The position numbers and the translations under genes are program-made. Below are positions 11,194 to 22,657 of a stretch of DNA of 64,000 nucleotides, in pieces. Numbering within the stretch: position 1 is the stretch's first letter; the number at the start of each line of letters is the position of its first letter. Source of the stretch: Suillus spraguei (lineage: Eukaryota > Basidiomycota > Agaricomycetes > Boletales > Suillaceae); contig JABCPU010000161.1 of the NCBI GenBank assembly GCA_016800925.1, positions 62,001-126,000 of the forward strand, written 5' to 3'. The notes beneath the pieces were generated by a model. That model was not told the origin of the DNA. It ran no database searches and worked only from the letters and a program-made list of their open reading frames with translations.

Positions 11194-13302
11194 ATGACTT
11201 CCGGATCTTCTGCAAAGCCGACCCTCAAGGAAGCTTTAACCTCAGAGCAAGCCAAAGGATCAACTCAGAAGCACGAGTTTGTGGGACACAATAAGGCGGT
11301 TTGGAGTTTCGTTTTCTTGCACGACAATATCCACATCGTGAGTGGTTCAGAGGACGGCACCATGCGCAAGTGGAACTGCGACACGGGACTTGTTGTCGGG
11401 GAACCATGGAAAGGTGAGGGAGGAGGAATATTTGTACTGGCGCTTTCACCGAACGGGAAGATAATTGCGTGTGGGAGGGAGGACGGGAGCATTCAGCGAT
11501 GGACTACTGACGGGAAGATGATCGAATGCGTTTGGGCAGGTCATGGTGAGAGGGTGTGGTCGCTCTCGTGGTCACCTAGCGGAAAACAACTCGCCAACGG
11601 ATCCGAAGATGGAACAATTCTGATCCGTAAAGCAAGTAGCGGAAAAGTCAAAGTGGACCCGATACAGACGGAGCAGGAAAATGTACGGAGTCTCGCATAT
11701 TCACCTTCTGGAAAGAAAATTGCATCAGGCGGGAGCAACAAGACAATTTGCATCTGGAACAAGAAGACCGGAAAGCGTGCTGTCGGCCCTATCGAAGACC
11801 AGCTAGGGTTCCCTGTAACGTCGTTGGTGTGGTCGTCAGACAGCAGGAAACTCTATTCTGCATCCGACAAATTCGCACGGGTTTTCAAGAGCAAATCAGG
11901 CGAACTACTCCATCGCTTTGAACACGACCGTGCCCTGTATGCCGTCGCACTTTCACCTACACAGAATGTACTGGCGTGCGTAGGCACTGACGGCATTGCA
12001 CAGTTATGGGACACGGAGACCAATCAACCGCTTGGCCTACCATTACACGAGGATCATACAAACCTTTTCTGCGTATCGTTCTCTCGAGATGGGAAATACA
12101 TGGTATATGGCGGAGATTACGGGAAACTTATTCTATGGATGGTTAAAGATATAGTTCCTCAGATTCGCGCACCCACCCTAGTCCAGAAGAGTGACAAACG
12201 AAGCACACAACAGGAAATTCGGTTCAATTCCCCATCATCATTATGCCTCGACGTCAGTACTTTCACATTTGACTATTTGTCTTCCTCGTTGATGGCGTTG
12301 TTGCAGGTTGATACTACGGGGGGTGATAGCTCCGTCGAGGAGGCGCACAACGACCATATCTTCCAGGTAAAATTATTGTGTTCATGCAAGAGCACTGGCA
12401 CTGACAACAAGTACTTGTAGTCTTCCCAACAATATCTTCGGTCGCCGTCACCTGGTTTCCACCTCCCTTCCTTATTTTCGGCTCACCCTTCCTGGAATGT
12501 CATCTTTCGGCGTCACTCATTGCCAGACGAGTTTGTGCCACAAGAACGCTCCAAGCGTGGTTTTTTCAGTCGTCGTGTCCGCTCAAATTCGTCACTGGAC
12601 CTCGCAAACCATGGCAGCCGACCAACCAGAAGGTAATTCGGGAGAAGGTCAAGGCGAAGGAGATCAATGTGAAAGTCTTGGTGATGTGAGTGCTGTTTCG
12701 ACTCGCGCACGCTATTATCTCAACCCGACGGCCGTCAGCACGATCACTCAGCAACAGAAAGGGTAAAGAAAACCGAGATGAACCTCTCGCCAACGAGCAG
12801 AGCTCGCCGTTTTATGATCGCACTTTCGCCGCCCACTTCGATAGCAAAGATCATCGAACACTCTTGGAATGACTACTGCAGTCTCGAGGGAACAAAACCC
12901 ATGTTTGGTTCCGTACATTCCAGCACTCGACCTGCAAATGGATCCCAAGCAATTCTGCGCCAGCGCTGGTACTGGAATTCTAGCTTATTTTCCGCAAGAT
13001 CTTCCAGACGTCCCACCGATGTTGCTACTTGCCTCGATGAAGACGTGAGTAACTCGTTATCGCTCCCCCTTCATATTATTGAAATTACTCTACAGAGGCA
13101 TGCCATTGATACGGAAGCGGCAGCAGCCATGTCACGCATGAATGACGACGCGGCCGACAGTTCAACACGACTAGGTCAACCTGCATTGGGGGCCCAAGTG
13201 CCTCGAGGACGGCCTACACAATCACAAGCCTTAACAAGCGAGCCGGAAGAAGTCGGAATCAGCTGCTGTGGATTTTTCTTTAGCTCTCGTGGTCCTAACT
13301 AG
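11194..13302 (+). CDS. WD40-repeat protein (Agaricomycete type)
   Basis: The first exon (11194-12366) encodes about 390 residues with seven WD40-like blades. Typical phrases are HNKAVWSFVF, SGSEDGTMRKW, VLALSPNGKIIACG, VRSLAYSPSGKKIASGG and CVSFSRDGKYMVYGG. Each blade makes one propeller sheet, so the likely role is a protein-binding scaffold; no enzymatic domain is fused. An intron (12367-12420) leads to a low-complexity basic tail (SSQQYLRSPSPGF, KRGFFSRRVRSNSS). The C-terminal exon after a 51-nt intron (13045-13095) ends EEVGISCCGFFFSSRGPN at 13302, a Cys-Cys tail common in this fungal family. Splicing between about 12620 and 12900 is unclear: the credible coding segments there lie in different frames, so one or two further introns are inferred. 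Confidence 0.8.
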
Positions 13303-13614
13303 CCATGAGTTCATTTCTGGAGACACTATCACGCGATAGTTTTTGTGTACGTTGTATATACCTTACTTAGCTCAGCTGTACCGTCCTATGTACACGAGCA
13401 GTATTATATTTGCTGGGCTGACTCATACTATCATCCCAGCTCAAGCCAGCCGCATATTGTGCAGGGTTACGTTCACTTCGTTCACAATCGTACTTTCTTC
13501 ACCCAGGTCAGGTTTCACACACTTCAGCCCACCGTTTATCTTCAACTTCTTTCAAGCCCACACGTTCAAAACTCTCAGACAACCGCTGCGCAGACCCACT
13601 GAATACATTTCCAG
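13303..13614. other. Intergenic, between WD40 gene and secreted-protein pseudogene
   Basis: It contains overlapping short frames without family character. The segment just before 13615 aligns with the intron and 3' splice site of the paralogue at 60.6 kb, so part of it is decayed intron 1 of that pseudogene. Confidence 0.4.
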
Positions 13615-14305
13615 TCCCCGCCGAGTCACTTCCGAACGTGATCCTGCGTTAACGAGCATTAACGCGCTCCCTGTTCCTTTTGTACGCAATGGCTTCGTGC
13701 ATCCCAGCATAGGGATAGTGATCCTGTTGGGGGGCTGATCTATCTCCAAACGTAACACTACCTCCAATATTGTTCAACCCACTGAAGCAGCATTAAATGA
13801 GCTCTCCCCACGCAAGGAAGCGTAATGTCACTGGCTGCACTCCAGACTCTCCTGCAAGAAAGTGGCTCGGTGTTGAGCGATGTTAAGAGAAATTCAGCCT
13901 CCTCAGATATTGGAGATCGCAGTTTCAAGCTCCCAAAAGTGAATCCAAGCGTCACAACAGTTCTCGAGGGGGGAACGTGGCTTCCATTGGAGCAGGTCCC
14001 GCAGAAATCTGGGCTTTTGTGGACGGCAGAAATAGCACTAGGCGGGATTTGGACCAAACTTTTGATAGGTTCGATGTCACTGGAGCTTTGAATAGAGCAG
14101 TACTCCAGTACGAAGACTGCAGCTTCAAGAGCGTCGGGAACATCTTGAAAAACGCTGCGGACATTGCTGATACGGGAGATACTCATTCCTGTCTGCCTTT
14201 GATGAAAGCGGCAACAGCACGAAGCGCAATCTTGGCATGGACTCGGAACGTACTGGTGACCAGAGGCGCGCCCTCTTCTCTGATATTGAAAACTTCGGGC
14301 CTGTA
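13615..14305 (+). pseudogene. Decayed paralogue of the dibasic-site secreted protein at 59.8-60.7 kb
   Basis: Four separate segments align with the minus-strand gene at 59808-60726. They are RVTSERDPALTS with GFVHPSIGIVIL; AALQTLLQESGSVLSDVKRN; GRNSTRRDLDQTFD; and NSTKRNLGMDSERTGDQRRA. They lie in different frames, and a stop codon follows the first segment (near 13737). The 3' splice site before TCCCCGCC at 13615 also matches that of the paralogue. No signal-peptide exon was found. The KR/RR pairs followed by D, N or E are preserved even here, which suggests those sites mattered before decay. Confidence 0.75.
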
Positions 14306-14612
14306 AGCCACCAGGCTTACTACGTACACCTACGCATATGGTTCATTGCATCGTAGACACCTCTTTCTCTTAGCTTGTACCTTACCGTCGTTGTCGTTCC
14401 GCAATCCAGAACGTAGTGATTTTGTTTCATGTGTCCCATCAGTGTTTCTTGTCGTCGGCCACGACTTGTTTCTCGGGCCACATCCTTGAAAAAATGAAGA
14501 GAATACCACCACTGAAACTTCATTGTAACGCGCTCAATGAAGCGAGAAAAATGAACAACGAGGAGAGAGAGCCAGGTACTGGCGTTGATTTGATGAGGAA
14601 AATAATACAAAA

Positions 14613-14686
14613 CCCCGAGCCACATGATTATATATTGTAGACTACGATATATAATTATCTACAATATATAATTATGTGGCTCGGGG
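14613..14686. repeat. 28-bp inverted repeat forming a strong hairpin
   Basis: Arm 14613-14640 (ccccgagccacatgattat...) pairs with 14659-14686 at 27 of 28 positions around an 18-nt AT-rich loop. It sits 6 bases past the stop codon of the minus-strand gene at 14692-15480, so it would lie in its 3' UTR. It could act in 3'-end formation or be a tiny foldback element; the sequence alone does not decide. Confidence 0.7.
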
Positions 14687-14691
14687 CTTAG

Positions 14692-15480
14692 TTATAGTGT
14701 AAGGTGACAGTACAGTAGAGTGATTGTGTGGCTGCGAACTACATACAGTGACCATGACTGTGACGCAGGCGCGCTAGGGCGATACTCCCTGCAGGAATGA
14801 TTCAGATCAGTGCGCATATAAACGACAAATGACAAAAAACAAACAGCTGCGGTACAATCTGGGCATGTCCCACTGGCATGATTACCCTGGAATCCCCAAA
14901 GCTTGCTATGTCGGGCTTTTACGTGTGTCGCTATCTGTTCAAAGACTTGTTTGCACCGTGGTACGTCGTCGAGGGTGAACTGGCCATAGTGACTGAAATT
15001 GGTTAGAAGGGAGTATATGCAGGGAGGGACAAAGAAGTCGAGAGGGGGTGGCGGACGTGATCGGGCGTTTCGATTTGAGGAGTTGGGCACGTAATCAGGA
15101 TCCCCACTCTCCTGAATCTCTTCCCAAGCGTGAAGTACCTGATCGTTCGGCCGGTCGGCTTCTTGATACAGCCAGTATGGCCCACAAGCCAGCAGTGCGC
15201 CGAGAAATTCAAGGTCTGTGTCAGCCGAAAATGCAAACATGGCCTGCGTCATCACTTGGTCGGCTGCTACTTCGAAGAAGGTCCCATATGTGAGCGGTCG
15301 TTTGATCTCTATGATCATGATGATTTCGTTTGTTGGTGGTTCAACAGCACGACGGAGTATTTGCACGAAGTCCGTTTGGTACGCGGGGCCACAGCAGGGA
15401 CCAGTTGAGGGATTACCGTCAACAGATAATGTGGGGGTGGGACTGGGAGACAATATTATATCTGCGCCTGGATCCATCAT
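14692..15480 (-). CDS. Conserved Agaricomycete hypothetical protein, possible PD-(D/E)XK nuclease fold
   Basis: A single open frame of 262 codons. The phrase IIMIIEIKRPLTYG, a hydrophobic strand followed by E-x-K, is the usual signature of the restriction-endonuclease-like fold. It is followed by a helix with DQVMTQAMFAF and by ALLACGPYW. Mushroom genomes carry many such proteins of unknown role. I cannot assign the upstream catalytic Asp with certainty, although a DFVQIL segment lies before the strand, so nuclease activity is inference. The last ~40 residues (Ser/Cys-rich) may be intron or UTR read-through rather than protein. Start is at MMDPGADI. A strong hairpin lies immediately downstream of the stop. 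Confidence 0.6.
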   Translation of the reverse strand: MMDPGADIILSPSPTPTLSVDGNPSTGPCCGPAYQTDFVQILRRAVEPPTNEIIMIIEIKRPLTYGTFFEVAADQVMTQAMFAFSADTDLEFLGALLACGPYWLYQEADRPNDQVLHAWEEIQESGDPDYVPNSSNRNARSRPPPPLDFFVPPCIYSLLTNFSHYGQFTLDDVPRCKQVFEQIATHVKARHSKLWGFQGNHASGTCPDCTAAVCFLSFVVYMRTDLNHSCREYRPSAPASQSWSLYVVRSHTITLLYCHLTL

Positions 15481-16349
15481 GCACGGCGAGATCTGTAGGA
15501 CTTGTATACAGTGTTTGGAAGCTAAGACGCAAAAACATGCTCAGCGTGTAAAGACAACGACTGTATAATATTAATACCTGAGATGCAAACAGGCTAGAGG
15601 AATTATAGTAAGAAATAGCGGGACGACGAGAGACTGGAACCATACCTCAATGTGTGAAGACAACAACCGAAGGATGAAGAAACGAGACAGTAGGAATCAT
15701 ATACGCAAACACACCCATCAAGCAAAAAAGGAATTTGAATAATGCGATGTGACAAGATTTCATTTATTGTTTGCCGCATCCATACTGCTAGTCAACGATA
15801 ACAGTCGGCTCCTCAGCGTATCGAGGAGCTGTGAACTCCATAAATTGTGCGAGGCCCAAGCATATATAAAAGAAGTTGCTTTAACCAGTATCAAACAGCG
15901 GCTTCAGCAGATACTAAATTGCTCATTAGCGGTAAAGCAATATTTAGGCGAAGACTCAAAGCCTGTGTCTTTCAGGGAACGAACGAAGTTGCGTTAAACC
16001 CAGCGGACTATATATGTGTGTCCGCTTTTATGTGAATCTCGATTTTTCGTCGCTCTCATATTACATTGCACCTCTGGTCAGGCCGGTCAGGGCCGAAACG
16101 AAACCATGCAAAAGATGTTATCTTGGTATCGCGACACTATTTGAACCTGGGGTTTATGCATCACTAGTGCACTCCTCGAATAGACCAAACTGTAGAGCCC
16201 CTAGGCCTTACTCTTTTGTCATATTCGGACCTATATCCGCTGACATAAGCCACTCACTGTCGTTGTGGTTGACTAGTCGGATCCCATCATTTATCATTTT
16301 ATACTTCTGAAAGTATAGTACACTGCATAGTCACACCAACAAATTGGCC
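15481..16349. other. Intergenic without recognisable gene
   Basis: Short frames only, for example 15749-15997 plus. Nothing matches a known family on either strand. Confidence 0.4.
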
Positions 16350-16525
16350 TCTCTGGAACAAGTGAGTGGGTGACTGCGGCGAAGCGGGTTATGCCTGCTG
16401 CGGTCCAGAAAAGCAGCCGTCATCCATGTTGGTTTAGGTTTCTAACAGCTACAAAGATGGTCCCAACAACATAGCATTGTTGCAAAATCGCGCTTGCAAG
16501 CCCGCGAAGCTCATCAAGTATTAGA
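16350..16525 (-). pseudogene. Scrap of a JEN-type transporter gene
   Basis: This 175-bp stretch aligns on the minus strand with about 21850-22030 inside transporter copy 1. Shared blocks are cctgctgcggtccagaaaag, aagatggtcccaacaacata and gcttgcaagcccgcg. It has small deletions, for instance near 16435, and stop codons. It covers only the middle of the protein (HGWRLLFW region) and is a dead fragment lying 4 kb from its nearest intact relative. Confidence 0.8.
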
Positions 16526-16600
16526 AACGCTTGAATCTTCGAGGTACGTTCCAGTCCGCCTCATTATCCATAGCTAGTACTCCATTGATCAAGGGCCTTA

Positions 16601-17862
16601 ATGTTACCCTGGCCAGATAGTCTGCGTCTCCCCACAGCTAGGGTACCAATCACAACTGAGACCTTTGTTTCTGGTATCCTTCCACCAGTCGCGTGTTACT
16701 TCGCCACAGCATTTCTTGTCTTGCTGCCCCGAACGCAGCTAGTCCGCATTGCGTTGTGGGCCATCACGGCTGTCCTCGCATTTTGCGCTGCGACATCACT
16801 AGATGTATGCATGGAGCAATCAAAACTTGACTTGTTGAATATCGACTCCCTGCAAGTGAATTCCCGTCGTACTCGCGTTAACTGTTACAGCGTTGAACTT
16901 GTCCTTCAGCTATTCATGTTTTGTATTGCAGTACGCACCCTTGAATAGACGGTGCAAACGAAACCTTTTATTCGTGTGGCTCCGCAATCGTCAACCGATG
17001 TACCAAAGAGAAATTTCCTGGCCGCACTTGATTTGGCATGGAATATTCGAGGTTGTGGCTGGGACTGGTCGCTGGGACTGTACGTCCTAGCAGAGACACA
17101 TCCTACATCCTCATGATTGGCCTTTGCTACGCTCGTCCTTGTCTCTGGTCTAAAGCACACATTTATTTGGGGTGCAATTCACTCTGCTGTACGATCATTC
17201 TCCCCAGACACATTTGGTTCTCTTGATGGTGGTACCATCTTCGATGACTCACTTCCCCCGCACCTCCGTTATTTACGATCGAGTATCATAGCAACGCTAT
17301 ATGCATTCGGCATCTATTCAACACTCCGAGCCGGTTACGAACTCACCGCAGTTCCTTGTGTACTATTATTCAGGCAACATCCAGACCAATGGCCCCCCTC
17401 ATTCGATTCCCCTTGGCGTGCCACCTCTCCCAGAGAATTCTGGAGCCGCCGCTGGCACCAGTGGTTCCGTCGGTCACTTATCGTCCTCGGTGGATACCCA
17501 CTTTCTCTGCTCTTCGGGTGCACTGTGGGCATCATGGCGCGTTCCTCGCCTCCGAGGCTTTTCACTACCTCGTACTAGTCGCTATTGACCGGTCCTCGGA
17601 GATGTGGCGCATGCTGCTGCCATTCGGAATGATGGGCGCTGGGATGGTTATCGAGCGTGCCGTCGCAGGAAATAAGACGGGTGGCTGGATGGGATGGATC
17701 TGGACGATGTGCTGGTTGATGTTGTGGGGGAACATGATAGTGGATGGGTCGGCAAGAGCTGGGATGCTTGGGGGTTCGAGCGTTTTTGACAGTGCAACAT
17801 CTGCAATACAACCAATTAAGCGGCTGGTGAGGATGTTTGAAGGGTATCTGTATGCAAGTTAG
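16601..17862 (+). pseudogene. Wax-synthase/TRI7-like membrane acyltransferase, pseudogene
   Basis: Read with family knowledge, the sequence gives a near-complete multi-pass protein of the wax synthase-like (MBOAT-related) family common in Agaricomycetes. Landmarks are RVPITTETFVSGILPPVACY at the N-terminus, then ALDLAWNIRGCGWDWSLG, SPDTFGSLDGGTIFD, REFWSRRWHQWFRR with the family's active-site His, and GAFLASEAFHYLVL with a second conserved His. Three lesions break it: TAG at 16946-16948 where the family has Trp (RTLE*TVQ), TGA at 17114-17116 in a likely Arg codon, and a one-base loss near 17537 (IMGAFL becomes out of frame). An intron (about 16856-16909) is otherwise normal. Using the TAG at 16948 as a splice acceptor would avoid only the first lesion. 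Confidence 0.8.
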
Positions 17863-18459
17863 CAGTAAATTGTAAATTGAAATTGCAGACATAGATCGAG
17901 TAGCTGATACTCACTGTTACCTGTGGCATGAACTCGAATGTTCCGTTCAAAATTTTTCTTTGATAGGCGTTGTGCTATGCTTGGGAACGTACAAATATAG
18001 CATAAGTTCAGCATTTGTGTAGTTACGTAGCCGTCGTAGCTATACGATCTTGGCAACTAGGACTGGGGCCAATGCAGCTTCTTCGTCATCATTGCCTTCT
18101 TCTAGCAACTCTCTTTCATTCCGGAGAGATTGAATTGTCAAATTATCCATGGTGGTGGTAGATATATCTATTAGCCTGCGGTTTAGTATTTAGTACAGAT
18201 TATCCTGCAGTCTCGGTTTTGAGTTCATTTTTGCACTCCGGCAGCATATGATATTCTGAATTATCTACCCTCTCAGGTGCGACGCCACTCCTTTCAGTGC
18301 CTGTTCAATAATTGTTCGGCCTGGCCATACCTGGCGAGGACCCTTACCCTTTCTTAGTATTATAATAACCAGCATCAGAATACCTTCGCCACCCTCACTT
18401 TCCACATTCTCCATCACACCCTTTCGCACTCACAGTCCTTTGCAATTCTTGCATGCATC
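17863..18459. other. Intergenic; one 36-codon minus-strand frame
   Basis: Around 18040-18155 the minus strand has an ATG-initiated 36-codon frame (NERELLEEGNDDEEAALAP) rich in acidic residues, somewhat like the start of fungal transposase-derived proteins. It stops abruptly and has no continuation. Otherwise nothing is seen. Confidence 0.35.
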
Positions 18460-19578
18460 ATGATTTTGGGTCAATTTACTGCTTCAATATTCATCGACAA
18501 CAAGCCACTACCGGAATATCAAGTATTCAAGTCTACCACACAGGAGGAGAATATAATGACTTGTTGGATTGCCTCGGAAGCAGGCAAGGTATAGTATTCG
18601 CCATACCAATGAGTACTAATGAAAAAATTAAATGCCCCTCATAAGGAATTTGAAATCAGGGGGGGGGAGATTTCAACACCACAGTACCCAGGTGTAAGGT
18701 CATGTGCCCGTGCAGATAGTATTCACTGTCCTTCATGGGTCGTGCTTCCGCCCTGGACAGGCACAGTTGTGTATGATTGCTCATCTGATGAGAAAGTGGA
18801 AAAAAAATTGGTGTTCAAGAACATAGATTTTACTGGTAAGTATGTACAATAGTGTCCAGAGCTTACTACTAATGTACTTCAGATGACGACTCAGCGCTCG
18901 ACAATGATACTGACGACATTGGTCAAATTGAGATAAGCTTTCATAGAGGGACGTTTACCAAGAAAAGATCAGTCAAGAAAAAGTCAACCAAGTCAGCGAA
19001 AATCAGAAAAGTCAATGGCCACACTCTTTGTGCACATGAAGGCAAGGTGCATGAACGCTTGAAGAAGGGTCGCTGCCACCAGGTTGGGTATGTATTATTT
19101 TGCACATACCTCATTTTCTATAATTGTCATTTGGTTAAGTCTCGGAAAAGAAGAAAGAGATAAAGAAGAACAGACGGCGTACAAGAATCAGTGGGCTGTT
19201 GATCCTGCGATTGTCTTCGTATTCAATTATACCTCTATGGGTGGGTCATGATGGTATTTTCTATGTGTATCCCCAACTCATGCAAATCCTAGAACATCTG
19301 CGGGCAATGTGTATAGTACCACCGATGCCGAGTTTGCCAATCCCAGTTGCTGGGCCTAGTGATGATCAATCTTTGTCAGCTGATACACGCATCAAAGGGT
19401 TAGAGGTGAGTTTTCGCTTTAGTGGTATCCTTCATTTCAATTTATTTTCCCGAAGACGGAGCTCCAGCGGCTGCGGGCCGAACTCGCTAGCTTATCCTCA
19501 TCCAGAAAACAGAAGTCCTCGTCTGTCAAGTCGGAAAATAGGGAGGAGGCCCCATTTTACATAGTAATCGATGATTAG
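18460..19578 (+). CDS. DUF7918 family protein
   Basis: Six exons: 18460-18588, 18646-18835, 18883-19087, 19140-19240, 19293-19405 and 19456-19578, with introns of 47-57 nt. The spliced protein is about 285 residues. It follows the plan of the basidiomycete DUF7918 family: a beta-rich domain (FTASIFIDNKPLPEYQ, TCWIASEAGK), a DIGQIEISFHRGTF strand, a KVHERLKKG motif, FVFNYTSM near the family's F(V/K)YRPL position, then a linker and a short coiled coil (TELQRLRAELASL) with a Lys/Ser-rich tail ending YIVIDD. The function is unknown; members are numerous in mushroom genomes. The gene looks intact. Confidence 0.82.
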
Positions 19579-20529
19579 CCGTTGTACAGCCTCTGAGGTG
19601 AGCAATGCAGTTCTGTTATTCACGCCATCATTCAATCTAACACGTAGGAACTCAGCATATTGAAAATTCAGTATGCCACACAACTGCCATACTGAAGAGT
19701 GACGTGGATGCATCATGGTTGTGTTGTGTTCTGTGCAAGTCAGAGTAGATGACTGACTAATGTAGAGTACAATGAACAACATGAGCTCTGAAACAAATTA
19801 TATATAGACGCGAGAAGCTTCACTGAAGGGCCACTGTTATTGCAATGCTGGAAATAGCAAATGCTTTCAGTATTAATGTGATATACGCTCGAGGTTTTGG
19901 AATTCTAATGGAAATATCTTCGTAGGCCAACTGATCGGCATTGGTTTTCGCATGCTGAATACAGCGAGGTTAAGCACCTGCCGCACAGCCTACGCTGTTC
20001 ACCATGGGGAAATACTGAAAAAGCGGCCAAAGACATTGCTGCGTCGGACGTCCACGACAATTTTCTTTGAAAAATTTACGCAATTCAAAAGACCTCTGCT
20101 ATATAGCCTGAGAATCATATGGAGCACGCATAGTTTTTGTTTTGACATAGATCGAGGAAACTAAAGGGGCATTATGTGTGGAAGTTCCAACAATTGACTG
20201 CCGAACCGTGCAATGTTGCCAGATGGCAGTGGTAGGTCCAGCAAGCCGCACCGCTCGAAAGGCTATCAACTTGAAGGTGAAACCCGTTTATTTAAACGGA
20301 CATAGTAATTTTGTCTCGTTTCGTCTTGTGGTGGACATGAATCAATCAATTTTACGTTGCGGTGATTAGCTAACTCAGTTCCATGCTCGGAGGTTTCAGA
20401 CACCGGAACAGCAACAGCATAAGGCGAAGTAGATGCGAGACTCGAGAATGTGTTCTTTGGATGACTAATGATAACTAGAAACAGACTTGAGCAGGCAGGA
20501 GAGAAAAAGATGTAAGGAGATACTGGTTC
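19579..20529. other. Intergenic without recognisable gene
   Basis: About 950 bases with short frames in all directions and no known motifs. Confidence 0.4.
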
Positions 20530-22657
20530 CTAAGCGATATTCTTCTCATCCACTTCATGACGTGAGATTTGTGATGTGTTATCCGCAGTCTCATCCCCGA
20601 AATTAGAGCCGTGTTTTCTAGGGCAATGTGAGCATTTGTCTGTCCAATGATATGTACAGGGCTTACTCCGGCCCGATGATTGCGATAACGACCAAGAATG
20701 CAGCAACGCTACCGATGAAGATGGCTTGCACCTGATGAAAGATGAATGAGACCATGCGGAAGCAGAACTCAATGACTCACCGTGGCATAGTCTGGGACCA
20801 CTGTAAGGACTCCATCTTTCATGATCTTTGTTTTCAAGTGGTCACCACCAGCTGGTTAAATTAAGAACTTCATTTGCGAGTGGGAACGTGGCTCTACTCA
20901 CTGGCTTCAATTTGCGCTGATGCTGCCGAAACCATCTACCACGAATATGTTAGCCAAACATATCACATGATGTCCACGCGACCTACATTTCCGAGCTGGT
21001 AAACGACACCAGGGAACGTCGCCCTGAATGCTGGTGGTGACATCTCCGCCAGTTGGATCGGGATCTACAATAATGTTTAGAGTCAAGTTCACAACGAGGG
21101 TAGGCGAACACATACGACACCCCAAGCGCCTTGAACACCAAATTGAATCCAGAATGCTCCAGCAGAGAGGGGAGAGAATGTTGAGGGCAGAACCCATAAT
21201 GGAATGAACACTGCAAGAGAACATAAGTCTCGTTCTCTATGACTAGGATCGGTGCTTACCTCCGACGAGAAGTACAAAGGATCTCGTGAAAGGTGAGGAA
21301 AGCCGTGAAAACATCATTTATTGAATGCACATACACGATCGTCAGGCGGCGTCCAATGTACTGGCTCAGCCACCCACCAATAGCACCACCTCTGTATGAC
21401 CCTCAGGAATTTGGCTGCATGTGGAACCGGTCAACAACTCACATCGCAGCTCCCTATTTGGCACGTTGAGATTCGACAAGCAAATAAATTTGTAAAACTC
21501 ACGCAGTTGCCAATAATGGTCGCGACAGTGGCATTGTGATCACTGAAGCCCTTGGTGACCTGGAGGTATGTGGGATACAGATCCTAGACAGATATTACAT
21601 TATCGAGTGCACGTTCATACTAAGTATGCGCATGCCTGTGAGCCGTGAGACAAGAAATTGAACCCTGTAAGGAGGCGCTAGTATGCTCGTTGTTAGGAAG
21701 TAAAAGAAAGTCAAACCTGCCATTAAGAGCACTGCATAGATGCATAAGGGCCAGTGAAACTTAAGCATCTCCTTTGTTTGCCTAAGGAAATTCTTCGAGG
21801 TATTAGTCCCTTTAGCCTTCTCTTGTTCCTTGACACGCAAGAAGAACGGGCTTTCAGGAACAAGCGAACGGATAACTGCAGCGAAGCATGTGATGCCTGC
21901 TGCGGTCCAGAAAAGCAGCCGCCATCCATGTTCGGCTACCAAAGTTAGGTTTATAACAGCTGAAAAGATGGTCCCAACAACATAGGCTTGCTGTAAAATT
22001 CCACTTGCAAGCCCGCGGAGCTCAACAGGTAAGTTCTCAAGGGCTGAAGATGACGAAAGTCCCCATATTCCACCCATGGCGATACCGAATAGGGCACGAA
22101 AGGCGAGGAACTGTGAAAAGGTGTTCACAAAGCCACTTCCAAGTTCAAGCACGCAGCAGATGAGGAGATTAACAACCAAGGGCCACTTGCGCCCAAACCG
22201 GTCAGATATCATACCAAAAATCACCTAGAAAATGGTAAGTTTAGCACGGAATAGCAGGTGTGGCACTTACGGCGCCGACTGATCGGAGTAAGAGCGTCAA
22301 CGTCATGGCGGTCGTCTTTGATAGTATCCGAGTCGTGCATCAGCGGCACAAATAACAAAGGAAGGAAAAGGGCGTACGATCGCGTTCGTGGACTTTCCAA
22401 ATTGTATAGACAAGAGTGGTACCGTGAACGATACCGCGACGTAATCAATGGCGTCGCACGCCCAAGCAAACCAGCTATTGTGATATGTAGTAAAGATGAT
22501 CATGATGGCACGAAACGCAATGGAGGTATGACACTGACCTAGACCAGAACAGCGCCCACTGCATCCATGTGAGACTTTTGAGCGCAACGACTACAGCACC
22601 TAGATGGGTACGAGTCTCACGACGTGGGATGAGCTCGCGAATATATCTCGGTACCAT
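20530..22657 (-). CDS. JEN1: JEN-type monocarboxylate/proton symporter, copy 1
   Basis: The multi-exon gene starts MVPRYIRELIPRRE and ends EVDEKNIA. Splicing gives a 12-TM major-facilitator protein of about 490 residues. The JEN signature N-x-x-[S/T]-H-x-[S/T]-Q-D-x-x-x-T is present as NFLSHGSQDLYPT, built from two exons. The MFS motif A DRFGRK follows VIFGMIS, and a second GRR lies in LSQYIGRRLTI. JEN proteins import lactate, pyruvate or dicarboxylates with protons across the plasma membrane and are usually repressed by glucose. An 11-nt microexon (21443-21453) and several ~50-nt introns break up the second half. The donor of the intron at 21716 is GT, whereas copies 2 and 3 use GC there. 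No disabling change was found. It is more diverged than copies 2 and 3 are from each other. Confidence 0.85.

Noticed and set aside
15048..15568. Overlapping plus-strand frames at 15.0-15.6 kb
   Set aside because: Antisense to the coherent IEIKRP-containing minus-strand gene.
16856..16948. Long first intron ending at TAG 16948 as a rescue of the wax-synthase-like gene
   Set aside because: It removes only the first lesion and deletes a conserved helix; the second stop and the frameshift remain.
18040..18160. 36-codon acidic minus-strand frame as the start of a transposase
   Set aside because: It stops at once, no downstream DDE-type sequence exists on that strand, and the similarity is only compositional.
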